Part shown: positions 9,551-20,116 of the stretch, piece by piece
Layout: each line of letters opens with the position of its first letter
Numbering within the stretch: the first letter of the stretch is position 1
Assembly (NCBI GenBank): GCA_003427395.1
Contig: BFEA01000602.1
Span: 706,620-727,588 of the forward strand
Length of the DNA stretch: 20,969 bases
Origin: Chara braunii
Lineage: Eukaryota; Streptophyta; Charophyceae; Charales; Characeae
Reading direction: 5' to 3'
Translations under genes and position numbers: made by a program
Notes under the pieces: generated by a model
Told to the model about the DNA's origin: nothing
The model's database searches: none
The model's input: the letters and a program-made list of their open reading frames with translations, nothing else

Positions 9551-9870
9551 AAAAACATTCCCCTTCTCCAAAATCCAGGGGGTTCTCATCATAAAACAAA
9601 ACACCCCCTCTTCCAAAAATCACGAGGGGTTTCGCCACAGAACAAAACACCCCCTCTTCCAAAATCACGAGGGGTCTCGCCACAGAATAAAACACCCCCT
9701 CTTCCAAAATCACGAGGGGTCTCGCCACAGAATAAAACCCCCCCTCTTCCAAAATCACGAGGGGTCTCGCCATAAAACCAAGCTTCCCCTCCTCAAAAAC
9801 TCGAAAGGGTCTCATCATAACACTCAACATCACAAAACATTCCCTTTTCCAAAATCCAAGGAGGCTTATC
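9551..9870. repeat. ~45-bp tandem array with a hairpin in each unit
   Basis: Units begin at about 9555, 9601, 9647, 9692, 9737, 9781 and 9836. The central four are nearly identical: ccccctcttccaaaatcac followed by gaggggt, then a tcgccacagaataaaac linker. The arms CCCCTC and GAGGGG pair around a 12-13-nt loop. In the last unit the arms become CCTT/AAGG, still able to pair. As 45 is divisible by three, the array is open in frames on both strands; the resulting 15-residue peptide repeats are probably not real proteins. Confidence 0.88.
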
Positions 9871-10577
9871 ATAAAACAAACATCACTGAGAGACCATCTT
9901 ATGGGTTCTCATCACAACTTAAGCAATCAACAATCAACATGGTAAGTATTTTGAGCCTCTTGGGCTCATAAATCTTCAAAATTCTCTCAACCTTTCACAG
10001 ACGGGCTGCGCTTCCTTCCCTTATACTCTGCCCTATCAGTTGCCCGTGGGCAGGTCGCACAAGTATACCGAGGAGTAGACAGTTTTGCTTACAATCATAT
10101 TCACAGTACCCATGATACATAAAAGGTTTTTCACACATTGTCCACACAAACTCATCATACATCAGAGTACAACCACACATGTGAGAGAGACAAGTGATCG
10201 TCACATATAAGAATGGTCCCTGAAAAAAAAAAAAAAACTCATCATAATATACACTCAGGGAAATAAAATGTTTCACACAGAAAATGTCTCCAAATCATAG
10301 CTCACTCAACTCAAGCCACACCAAACTCACGCTGACAATTATCCCTAAAATACATGTCAGATCTGTCTCTCAAGGCCAGTGCGTAGGCCACCTAAATATG
10401 TACATGCCTCATCTAGATCACCCTGATCCTCAAGACTCCAGCTAAGTAGGAACACTAGAGTTCAGATCTAGACTAGTAGCAATCATCAAAAAAGTCCTCT
10501 AAGTCTAAGAGGGTATCATACAGAACCTAAGCTGATGCCTCACAAGATATTCGCCCACTTACATAGACAAACCGGCC
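9871..10577. other. Spacer between the extra gene and the repeat arrays
   Basis: No gene or array is seen. A run of 15 A lies at 10223-10237. On the minus strand this is the first part of the long 3' untranslated region after the extra gene's stop codon. Confidence 0.5.
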
Positions 10578-13373
10578 CTACCTCCTCAACTCCTCCTGGT
10601 TTTGCCTATATAACTGAGCCCTAAGTCCATCTGCGGACTTCTCTATTATCCTACCCTGTCTATCATACATCTTACCCCCTGCCTCTGAGACCTTCCCTTC
10701 TGCCTTATCCTCAAGGAACTCGAGACTGTCCAGAGCCAGATGCATGTCCCTCTTGTAGTAGAAGCATAGCTGATCAAAACCTTCCTCTTGAACTTTTTCT
10801 TCTTGGGCTGAGGAGGTGACGATAAAAGAGATCCTACCAAGGTATTGACAACCCTTTGCTGCTCTGATCGAGGAGTTGCGGTACTAACGACCTCCTGCTG
10901 CTCTGTCCCAGGAACCGGTCCCCCAGACCCAGATCCAGTAGCCCAAGATCCCAGTCTGCTCCTCAAATCCCCTGTCGCTGAGACATACTCAGGCGTGTCC
11001 AGCCTCTGAGGTCTCCTCTCGAGTGTCTCTCTTAGCAGTGCCATGGGCGGCTCCTCAATCTCTCCGGCCCATATTCAGGCGTGCCCAACCTCTGGAGCCC
11101 GCCCTCGATGACACCCTCCGCCTCAATCCCCATCTCTCTCTCAAGAGGTTCCTCTATCCTCTGCTCGGGTGAAAACAAACTCACCTCCTCCTGCATAGTA
11201 TGCACCGCCTCAAGGAGCACACCCATGGATCCCTCTGCTGAGCCTTGAGCCAGCTCACTGCTAGATGGTGACCGCCCCTCCTCTACTGCCAAAGGTACGA
11301 CTGGGCCCGCCGCCGCCACTGGCAGCGTCGCGAGCTCGGTAGGGGCTCTGAACTCGAATGCCTCTCCCTCCGCCTGTCTCTAGGCTCTCGCCTCCTCTGG
11401 CTCTAGGATAACCCTCCCCATAGGTGGCCCTGGAAAGGCTATGCTGCAGATGGTTGTCCTGGCAATCCCTGTCCTGGCTGCCTCTGCTCGCCCTGCCGAC
11501 TGCTCTCTGGCTTGTCCGCCTTTCCCTGGGTTTGTTGCCTCAGGCTCTCAATGATAGCTGCCTGGCTGGCCACCAATGCTCTGAGTTCTTGGATTTCCAT
11601 CTCCATAGCCTCCAGGCGTACTCCATGGCTTGCTTCCTTTATCTTCTTCCCGACCAGATCGCCCTCCAATAACAAGTGCCGGTCAAAAGTTGTCTTGGCC
11701 AGGAACTTGATTTTTCGATCCAATCTCCCTTCCGCCTTTCTTGCTACCCCAAACCCGGCTCTGACTGGCGAAGGAAGCTCCTCTCCTCTCTGCTCCCAGA
11801 AGTCCCTCCACATCTGAGGGATCTCCGGGGCCCTAGCTGGCGCGCTGGGTGGCTGACCTGGGAGTGCTCCTGCTGCCTCCGATCTCTGCCTCTCCTGCTG
11901 CTGCTCCGGAAGCTCCCCCGCTGCCTCCAACCTCCGCCTCTCTTGCCATATCTCGTCTATCCTCCTGGTTCTTCTCGCCCTCTTTTCCTCTGCTGTCTCT
12001 CCAGCTGGCGCCCTTTCCCTCGTGCGGAGGTCGACCCTCTTCGGGATCTCTGCCTCCCTCTCCTTCTCAGGCTAGCACGGCTCCTGGCGCTGCTTTGCAG
12101 GTGCTGGCTCTTCCAGGTATGGGTGCTCCAGGGCATGAGCTGCTAGGTGTCTGTCAATCAGGGTCAAGGCTTCTCTCCTTACAGCTGCCCTCTCTCTCCT
12201 CCTTTCTGCTCTCCCTTCTGGCGAAGGGGCCTTTTCTGATGGAGGCAGTGGGACCTCCTCTCTCTGCAACCTCTCCCCTGCCTGGTGAGTGCTCCCTGGT
12301 GCATCCCCGAGTCTCAAACCCACCGCTGACGTCTGTGGGGGCGTGTCCTCTCCAACCTCTATCACTTCCTTCCCTGCACGTCTCCCCTCATCGCCCAACC
12401 CTCTCTCTCTCTAAGTATCCTGGACCTCCTCTCGTGGCACCTCCTCTCGTAGCACCTCCTCTCGTGGTACCTCCTCCTGTGGTACCTCCTCTCATGGTAC
12501 CTCCTTTGCCTGCTCTCCATGCTCCTCACCCCGAGGCGACGCCCTCCACCGAGAGATATCCAAATGTGTCTCCAACTCCCTCAAGGGTCCCTCAGATGCT
12601 GGCGGCTCCTCCTGTGTGCGTGTTGGCGACCTCCTCAATCCACCCTCGGTAAACCGATGGAACTCCACTGGTCCCAACACACACTCAGGGTATGCCCCTC
12701 GCTCCTCAGCCTCTGGCTCCGGCTCCGGTTCCTCCTCTCTCCTGGCTAGGGCCTTCCGTCCTCCTCGAGATGGTCTCGCCTCTCTGGGCTCAGGATCCCT
12801 CTGCCTCTGACTCCTCTGACGCCTCTCAATTCTGGGCTGAGGGGGGTCTGGTCGTCGAAAGGCCTCTCTCAGATGTGCCCTGCAGCTCTCCCAGTCCCGG
12901 GCCATGCTTCTAACCTGCCTAGCCAGTGGTCTTTCCGACTTCCTGGTCCAGAGTGGTAATGTCTGCATCCAATCGTCTCTCGGTATACCCTGCCCCTGCA
13001 TGAACCACTCAAACGTGGGGATGATGTCCGACGTATTTCCAATCTCCAGGCGGATCGGCCTGCCATCAGGCCCCACTGGCGAGGGTCGCAGCTCCTGCAT
13101 CCTCAACTCCACCTCTAACCTCGTCGTTGCCTCTCTACGGATCCGTGCAACGGGCTCCTCGAATCTGCCAACTCCCCTCAGCCTCTCAATCCTCTGGGTC
13201 ACAGTCCAACCCATACGCCGCGCATGCTCCCAGAAGCTGTCTAGGAATAGCTCAATATCGCCACCGTCATACTCTGGAGTGCTCTCTCGATGGCGAGGCC
13301 CATGTCGCTCATATCCCCATAATGCGCCCAACGGCCTCTGAGGCGGCCGTGTCCCCTTCCCTCCTCTTGGCAT
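10578..13373 (-). pseudogene. Extra gene downstream of pol: Gag-like N-terminus, coiled coil, basic C-terminal region; broken
   Basis: I chose ATG at 13373 (MPRGGKGTRPPQ), which has a purine at -3, although the frame is open to 13457. The first ~170 residues resemble a retroelement capsid: STPEYDGGDIELFLDSF, a GW turn, RGVGRFEEPVARIRRE, then WESCRAHLREAFRR. Next come an Arg/Glu/Pro-rich part, EEVPR repeats (12424-12503), an Arg/Glu helix and a coiled-coil candidate (EMEIQELRALVASQAAIIE). One frame runs 13373-11439, interrupted by TGA (12492), TAG (12411) and TAG (12072). It then shifts near 11440 (FPGPPMGRVILEPE; TAG at 11380), again near 11050 (IEEPPMALLRETLERR), and again near 10810, ending QNQEELRR and a stop at 10578. 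About 930 codons if intact. No env features (signal peptide, membrane anchor). Function is inferred only: probably a particle or RNA-binding protein. PKKKKFKRK in one frame is NLS-like, but the frame there is doubtful. Confidence 0.75.
12424..12503 (-). repeat. 15-bp tandem repeat coding for EEVPR
   Basis: Five units of the pattern GAGGAGGTACCACGA lie inside the extra gene. They show directly that the first stop of this gene (TGA at 12492-12494) is a CGA codon changed by one C-to-T step, because neighbouring units keep CGA (or CAG/CTA) at that position. Confidence 0.85.
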
Positions 13374-13395
13374 GGCTGTCTTCGTAAAGTCAGAC

Positions 13396-13421
13396 CTGCA
13401 CAACAGGCGAAGGAGACAACA
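13396..13421 (-). promoter_or_regulatory. Splice-acceptor-like site before the extra gene
   Basis: On the minus strand a pyrimidine-rich run ends TGTGCAG|GTCTG, 23 nt before the ATG of the extra gene and after the integrase stop. Such a site would let a subgenomic RNA place this ATG first. Pattern only; use cannot be shown from sequence. Confidence 0.45.
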
Positions 13422-13538
13422 GGCACACATTGGGGTAAGCAAACAGGTGATAATCAAAGCAAGCTCAGACTAGACCACACTCATACAGCATGCATCCTAC
13501 CTAACCTACACACCCTATTACTTCTATTCTAAAGGCAG

Positions 13539-14660
13539 TCAGGTCATCTTTCTTACCTCTTCTCTCGCCACAAATTTCTTCAGTCGCATTCCAGATACCC
13601 AATCCTTCCACTCAGTCTCATTTAGCTCTTCAATCTGGTATGCTCCGAAGTCTCCAGCCCGTACGATCCAGTAGGGACCTAACCACCTCTTATCGAGTTT
13701 CATGGACCACTGCTTCTCCAAAGATGAATCATAGAGGAGTACGACATCCCCAACTGCCAAAGGTACTTTCCTCACCCGCGCAAACTGATCCCATCGAGTC
13801 TTATCATCCATTCGGCTTCTCGCCACCTTATCGGACGCCTCCTGGATCCTTTCTTCTATCGCTCTATCTGCCGCGCCCGAATATCGAGCAATTCTTCGAA
13901 TGACAGGTTAACTTCCAGATCCTGGCGCCTCCATGTCTTAAGGAAGCTCTCAAAAGGGAAGGTGGCGTGCCTTCCATACCACAGCGTCGCCGGTGCATAC
14001 TTGGTGGACCTTTTTACTGTAATGTTCTCGACAAAGAACGTCGCCCTTAGGTATCTTGGCCATTGATTAGGCCTACCTTCGGTCCACTTAGCTAGGAGGC
14101 TCGTAATGGTACTATGTCCTCTCTCCACGGGAGCATTTGCCTGGGGGTACGCGGCCGTGGTGTAATTGGTTGCCACACCATACCTTGATAATAGTTCTTG
14201 CACCTCCTGGCAGGTAAACTCTGGTCCCCCGTCCATTACGAATTCCCTGACGAAAGGATAGCGCAGGTAATATTCCTCGATACAGCTCACTAAGAGTAAC
14301 CCGGTCTTTGTGCGAATAGCACGCCCGTTTACGAAGCCAGACAGGTTATCGCGCGCATCGAAGATATAGTTACAGCCTTGATCCCCAAGCGGCATAAAAA
14401 GTAGATCGAGATGCACTACAGCCCCCACCTCTCGCTCTAACCTTGGATGCAGAGGCTCTCCTTGCCTTAAACGGGATCTCTCCTGGCAAGGTACGCAAGA
14501 TCGGCAGAATTTCCCGACCATGTCCATCATCCTATCCCAGTAGTACAACTCACTTATCTTCGCATACGTGGCTTGTACCCCTCGATGCCCTCCTGCAATG
14601 CCATCGTGAAGCGCTGCTCTGACGATTCCTACCGCAGACGACTCTCCTGGGATTCCCCAC
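13539..14660 (-). pseudogene. Integrase of the large element (pol C-terminus)
   Basis: Zinc-binding HHCC module: LHDGIAGGHRG (in a frame shifted from RNase H near 14640), then FCRSCVPCQ. Catalytic core: Asp in VHLDLLF (codon 14405-14407), Asp in VMDGGPEF (14231-14233) and Glu in APVERGH (14123-14125), a proper D,D-35-E. The C-terminal module has RWLGPYWIV, the GPY/F motif, then WKDWVSGMRLKKF, ending at a stop at 13539. The frame changes near 13870, between IRARQIER and IQEASDKVARSR. There is no chromodomain after the GPY module, unlike the host element at 129-1191, so the two elements belong to different gypsy lineages. Integrase joins the cDNA to chromosomal DNA in the nucleus. Confidence 0.92.
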
Positions 14661-15826
14661 TTCTCTTCTCACGAAAAGGTGGCCGTCTCGCACTAAGTAG
14701 CGCTGCAGCATCCTTTGAGCCCTGTCGCTCGCATCCCTTAGCCGCATTTCGCCGGACAAAAGAAGTCTCAGCTCTGGGTAGATCCCATCATACTCCTCTG
14801 CACGAAAGGCCTCCTTAAGCTCCCCCTCCTCGAACTCGTCGTCCTGGCTCTCGGGCACTTCGTCCACATTCCCTATCGGGTTCAGCGATCCTGACTGGTC
14901 GAGGCTTTCCTGCAACAACGTGTTGACGAGGAGGTACATTCCTCCTATCAGGTCCTCATGCCGTTCTACCTGGCCTGGTCCTTCCTCAATCGTCCTCATA
15001 TCCTCCACCAGGCTATGCGAGCTGGCCAGCGCTAACTCCATCATCCACTGAATATCCTTACCACCCCAGGGATCCTCTTCTTCAAAGGGTTCGAGGACTA
15101 ACTCGGCCCTCCTTTCATACCCATTCGGCGCTTGCCAGATAGGATAGCCTACACAGCTGGGTACTCGCGGCGACCACTTGTTGATGTGGAGACGAACATC
15201 TTCTTCCTGATCCAGAAATCCATCAACTGGGGGCGTATTCTCCACCACCTCCCCTTCCTGTTTATCCCAGTTGATCCGACTCAGCCCGTCCGCCCGGTTC
15301 TTACTACCAAGAATCCGTTCCAATTCGAAATTGAACATCCAGAAGTACGTCAGCAATCTGGCAACCGTCGGATCCGATGGAACGTAATTCCTTAGAAAGT
15401 AGGCCAGGGCGGTCGGATCCACTCTCAAAATAAACCTCCTGCCGAAGATGTAGTTCCTGAAGATTCGCAGACAGTGGAGGACGGCAAGGGTCTCCCTCTT
15501 GAACTGAGAGTAGTTCCTCTCGGTCGTACAGAGAGTCCGACTCTCAAATCTCAAGGGTCTTTCCTTTCCCTCTATGTCTGCCTGGATTAGAACTCCTCCT
15601 AAGGCAGTTGGCCCCACATCTGTTTCGACAATGAAGGGTNGTGTTTCTGTGGCATCATAATCTGGCGCTCCTAACACCAACCCTCCTTCTCGAAATTCCT
15701 CCTTCATTCTGGCCACCACCTCTTCTTGCTCTTCACCCTAAACCCATTCCTATTCCTGACGGACTAACTTCCTCAGGTGTTTAGTCTTAGCGGCAAAGTT
15801 CTTGACGAAGGCCCTCCAAACTCCAC
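14550..15826 (-). pseudogene. RNase H and connection region of pol
   Basis: After the RT the frame shifts near 15826 and continues GVWRAFVKNFAAKTKHLRKL, then meets TAG at 15750-15752 and TAG at 15738-15740 before VARMKEEFREGG. The RNase H part shows PFIVETDVGPTALGGVL, ERNYSQFKRETLAVLHCLR and NRADGLSR, all typical of Ty3/gypsy. TDVGPT replaces the commoner TDAS. An acidic linker of about 200 residues (EFEEGELKEAF) follows before the integrase zinc finger, longer than usual. RNase H removes RNA from the RNA-DNA hybrid during reverse transcription. One N at 15640 hides one residue. Confidence 0.9.
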
Positions 15827-17031
15827 ATGTCAAGAAAGCTCCTGACATCAGTTATTGAGTGAAACGGAACCGGCCACTCAGTAATCTTGTCCGTTTTCTT
15901 CACATCCGGCTTTCGGCCCTTCTCGCTGCAGACGAACCCCAAAATAGTCGCTTCCCTCATGCAGTGTCTGGATTTGGCCCCGCTCGCCGTGAGGTTATGC
16001 TCCTCGAGCAGGCTCAGGACTTTTTCGAGGTCCTGGATATGCTTCCAGACAAAGCGCCTCACTCCTGGCGAGACTTCGTCGCTTTCTTTCACTGCCGGCC
16101 CCTTCACCGCCAAGTCATCGATGTATGGCTGTGTGATATGGGGGCTGACTAACTGCATAGCCCGAATCATGGCCCGTTGGACCATTGCTACCGCATTGGT
16201 CCACCCTTGTGGGGCCACGTTCATGTGGATTAGTCCTCGCAGCGTGTGCATAACCGTCACAACCCTGTTCGGCGGGTAGACTGGGAACTGGTCATATCTT
16301 GAGTAAAGGTCTATAAGTGAGATTATAGGCCTTCCAGCACAGGATTCTGACAGCGCGTCTGCATTGGGCAACCCTCCAACATCCCACACGGTCACCGCAT
16401 TCAGTCTTTGCAAATCCTGCACCCACCGCAGCGTCCCGTTAGGCTTGATAAAGCAGAACCACGGGGACGCATACGGTCCACTCGAATAGTCGGCGACGTG
16501 CGTACGTTTTTTGCCGTCGAGGTAATCCACCACCTTCTTTTCCTCGTCAGGATTGGGATATCGCCCTCCTCTCATGTTCCAAGGCTCGTGTGACACGGTA
16601 TGAATGCGGATCATAAGTATCTTGTCCACATCCAGCCTGCCACGCTCCTCGTCACTGAACGCATAGGCGCGATGCCTCCTTTTCATCAACTCCACCACCA
16701 ACGCTTGCTCCTGAGGCAGTAGGAAGTCGGGTTCCCCTATAATCAACTTCCCCTCGTTCCCTTCGTTGATACGACATGGCCCTGCTAGAGCACTCTCCCT
16801 CATTCGTCGTATCAACCCTCGTTCCCTCTCGTAGTATGTTTCCTCATCTTCTATAACGAGGACGGAAACCGGGCGGCACTTCTTATCTACCGTCTTGTAC
16901 CGCCTTTGGGAACCCTGCTTGAGCCGCCCCCTAAACAAGGCCGACTCACAGATTGTGCCTGTGCTGATGCGGGGCTCCTCCCGCCGCCCGGAAGCCGATA
17001 TACCAGCTCCAACCTTCCTGCCTCGGGGCAT
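15787..17031 (-). pseudogene. Reverse transcriptase of the large element
   Basis: Ordered RT motifs are visible: VDYLDGKKRTHVADYSSGPYASPW, abbreviated as the fingers region ending PYASPWFCFIKP; then LRWVQDLQRLNAVTV; DLYSRYDQFPVYP; HMNVAPQGWTNA; and the catalytic YIDDLAVKG (YIDD codons 16114-16125), followed by LGFVCSEKGRKPD and DVRSFL. The frame enters from the pre-RT region by a shift near 16985 and leaves by another near 15826. The RT core itself has no internal stop. DLYSRYDQ is the place of the first catalytic Asp. The enzyme copies the element RNA into DNA in the particle. Confidence 0.93.
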
Positions 17032-17374
17032 TCAAGAACTTGCTCCCTCAAAGCTTGGATGGCATCCGGATCCGCCATTTCATGCACGGCCACCAAGTCC
17101 ATGGCCTTCCTAACATCTGACAGGCTGAGGGAAAATGCCTCCACTTTCTCTTCTCCTTCTGGCTCTGCCCGGAACCTCCGACGCTCACTTTCCGATTCTT
17201 CAAGCGTGAAGGATCCTGGATTGGGCCAGTTCCTTATACTCCTCGGTCCTGTGTTCCTGCAGGTAATTATTTCGTAATTCCCGCAGGCAGGGTCGCATAA
17301 GAGGAGGATTAACGTCCCGTCATGCTTATTGAATATCACGGTCTCCGTCCTGCTTAGGAATGACCTCCCAGGAG
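16985..17374 (-). pseudogene. Protease-RT linker of pol
   Basis: This frame picks up directly after the protease ILLG motif: RSFLSRTETVIFNKHDGT, then a Glu/Arg-rich part and ECPEAGRLELVYRLPGG. It is joined to the protease by a frameshift near 17374 and to RT by one near 16985. The first lines look like the C-terminal strand of a retropepsin; the rest is a linker of about 110 residues. No catalytic motif is present. Confidence 0.7.
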
Positions 17375-18484
17375 GATTCTATGATCCACGTCCGGCATGA
17401 TGAAGAAGCAAGTCCGGGCCTTCACCTTTCCAACCTCGATGAGTACATTCGAGGCTGTCACACAAAATACGGCGTTGCAGCTGGCTCCGTGCAGAATACC
17501 GCAGTCGGAACGGTCTATATCTAGCCCGAATCTGATCGAGTCCGCCTCCCGAATAATGTTCATCTCTGCCCCGGTGTCCACCATTGCTGCGCACTTGGAA
17601 CCCTTCACCACCAAATCCACCGTGCCGCAGGCTACGCACTTCCAGTCCATCTTTGTACCTGGCTCCACCCACTCTGCCTCCTTGGGCAGGATCGTACCTA
17701 GATAGACATTGGACACCAGGCGCCGCGACAATCTCCCCTTCAGTTCATCGCGGAGTCGCGGGGCCGACGCTAGGATTTCCTTCAGAGTCATGAGGTCATT
17801 GTGGCCTTCTAGCAGCCGGTCAATCACTTTCTCCACATCAAACCCCTCCTCCAACTGAACCGCATACTTCTTCCTTTTGGGTGGTCCATCGCGCACGACC
17901 GACTCAACCTCTCCCCTGGCTCCCTTTTTCCTTGCCCGCTGCTCCGCTCTCTGATCCTCCTCCCTGCGCAACCTCTCGTCCTCTTCCTCCTCATTGTCGC
18001 CATCCTCCACTTCCACAGCCTCCTTTCTTTTTCCCGGCTTCAGCTCCCTCCTTGGAGGCTCTTGGTTGGCGCTGGCTTTGGCTTGACTTCTTATTCGTGC
18101 TGCCTGCGCCAACCGGGCCTGCGGAGTGAGGGGTCTCCCCATCATTCCCGATTGTGGGTACGACCCCACCACATTTACTCTGGGTCGCCCAGGTGCTGAC
18201 TCCGGACCAGAGTCGTAGAGGAACACCTTGGGGATGTTAGACTTCCAGTTCCTCAGTTCCTCACAGAGGCCCACCAACTTCTGTCGGTACCTCCCCATCT
18301 TATCCAGCAGGTCCTCCATTTTTTCCAACAAGACGGACGAAAGTTTCATTCTTTCTTCCTCATTTTCGTCATCTGACTTAATGATTATGGGCTCTTCCCC
18401 CTTACTTCCTCCTCGTGGCTCTTGAGTCACTTCCTCATCGCTTCCCACTTCCTCTACCCCAATCGGTGGTTCTTCTTTTTTCTG
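17354..18484 (-). pseudogene. Protease region of the gag-pol polyprotein
   Basis: This continues gag in the same frame directly after a TGA at 18485-18487. It has an acidic start, a coiled-coil stretch (MKLSSVLLEKMEDLLDKM), Arg/Glu-rich low complexity, then the domain before the protease (DVEKVIDRLLEGHNDLM, APRLRDELKGRLSRR) common in plant gypsy elements. The retropepsin-like active site is CAAMVDTGAEMN, with the Asp at residue 291 of the open frame (codon 17576-17578), and the flap/C-terminal strand ends FIMPDVDHRILLG. A frameshift after ILLG leads to a chance TAA at 17354. The protease cuts Gag-Pol inside the particle. Confidence 0.88.
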
Positions 18485-20116
18485 TCATAACCTGAATTCC
18501 TCTATCCCCACCGACGGTCCTTTCCTCTCCTGCCATAGCCTGAACATGGTAGGGGGTGGCGGCCCAGCTGCCGCCCTTCGTTGGGCTTCCGCCCTCGCTC
18601 CTCCAAGCCTTCTGTCAATGGCCTTCCCAAACTGATCGTAGATGTTCCCATCCATAGTAGAGGAAATCAGCCCGCTCCTCTCGTCTTCCCGTCTTATATT
18701 ACAGAACCTTATAGTGTGGCCTTGCTGGTCACAATGTTGGCAGATGGTCGTCCTCCAGTCAAAACGGGGTCTTCCATACCCCTGACTTCCCTGATCCCCC
18801 CGGCCTTGATACCCCTGGCCTTGGTACCCTTGGCCTTGGTACCCCTGGCCTTGATTCCCTTGGCCTTGGTACCCCTGGCCTTGACCATTGCATTGCCTTC
18901 CTCTTCCGCCGCCATTCCTGCCTCGCCCCCTTCCTCCACCCCTCCCTCCGTTGCCTTGATTGCCCTGCCCCTGGTTCCCACCTCCAGCCACACTTCCCTG
19001 TGAACTGGGAGTGGGTGACGGTGGCGGGGCCACATGCTGGGACTGGGCTGCGGGGTAGATGGGTGGCGACATACTCGTTTGCGGTCTGGCTACTGGTGGC
19101 GGGCTACCCCATGGTACGATTGCATTGATCACCGGTCAGGGCCACTGTCCGTAGGAGGGCGCCCCTCCTTGCGAGGGGCCCGTACTAGATGATGGAGCCG
19201 CCACATTCAAAGGGGTTGTTGTCAAGGCCTGAGGCGCCTGCGCTTTTCGTGATCCCTGTCCGTCCTGCGCCAAGTTACGCACTTTGCGTTGGGCCTTCGT
19301 CAGGCGCTGCGGCACCGGCTCTTCCTCTTCCCAGAGCTCCTCTTGAATAACCTCCTCTATCACCGGCTTCGTTCCTTTCACTTGGACAGCCGTTACTACC
19401 CTCCTTTGCACCACCGGCTCTGTCGCATACCCCAGCTGTGCCAATACGTCTGTAACGATCCTTGTTACCCACGGGGCCCCGGAGGCGGTCGCATCTCTTT
19501 CCTTTCTCTTTTGCCTTTGCAGGCGTACCTGACATTGCTCCACCTGGTCCAAACACCCAACTTCCACCCCTCTGTCAATGGTGGCCCAGGTGAGCTTGGT
19601 GCTACCCCCTCCATGTCTCGTCAACTCGACGGCCTCCAATGCCGTGAGTAACCCTAGAAAAATGGCGCACTATGCTTCCTCCGAAATCCCATGGACCTTC
19701 CGCGCCCTCTTCTTAAATTCTTGAACAAAGGTCCCTATCGTCGTAAAATCTTCTTTGTTCATCGCCTCAAGGTCCGCGGTAGCCAACAACCTGTCACCCA
19801 GGCGGTATTTCCTCTGCATCCCCTCCTTGAACCTCTCCCAGCTACCTTGGGCCGCATCTACGACTTTCTTCACTTCCTGGTGGTAGTTGTGGAGGACATA
19901 CTGAAAAATGCGTTGGAACTTTACAACTTCCGACCGCCCGACCAAAGCTTGTTTCACCCGCTCCAGCCATTCTGAAACCCTCTCCCCACAAAAGTGGAAG
20001 GTATCGACTTTAGGGATATTGCTCGGGTTCCTTTCATGCCGGTCAATGACCGCAATGAGGTCATCGAGCGTCAGGCCCTTCTTGGGACCACCCGATGCGC
20101 CGCCGCCCTGCGACAT
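18485..20116 (-). pseudogene. gag: gag polyprotein with zinc knuckle, two or three internal stops
   Basis: ATG at 20116 (MSQGGGASGGPKKGLT) opens a frame that stays the same for 544 codons, broken by TAG at 19670 and TGA at 19136 and ending at TGA 18485. Capsid-like part: KVDTFHFCGERVSEWLERVK, SWERFKEGMQRKYR and TFVQEFKKRARKVHG. The sequence clearly goes on after the first stop (CAIFLGLLTALEAVEL). The C-terminal part has a GQGYQ repeat tract and a canonical CCHC zinc knuckle, CQHCDQQGHTIRFC (18701-18742), which binds the element RNA. TGA 18485 is followed in frame by the protease region, so gag and pol were one frame. It may be a decayed CGA, or a true readthrough stop. Gag forms the particle in the cytoplasm. 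Confidence 0.9.
18802..18884 (-). repeat. 15-bp tandem repeat in gag coding for GQGYQ
   Basis: About 5.6 copies of ggccttggtacccct on the plus strand code for Gly-Gln-Gly-Tyr-Gln, next to RGG/GRG-rich sequence and just before the zinc knuckle. This is a low-complexity RNA-binding type of tract. Confidence 0.9.

Noticed and set aside
9486-9971. Overlapping plus and minus open frames coding for 15-residue peptide repeats
   Set aside because: They exist because the 45-bp repeat length is divisible by three; no start context or domain supports either.
10646-10830. Nuclear localisation signal PKKKKFKRK in the extra gene
   Set aside because: The downstream coding frame that continues to the natural stop reads EEKVQEEGFDQ over the same bases, so the basic run may be out of frame.
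11849-12652. Long plus-strand open frame rich in Pro/Leu/Ser
   Set aside because: It is the antisense of the extra gene; Pro/Leu-rich composition mirrors the Glu/Arg/Gly-rich minus-strand protein, and it has no domain.
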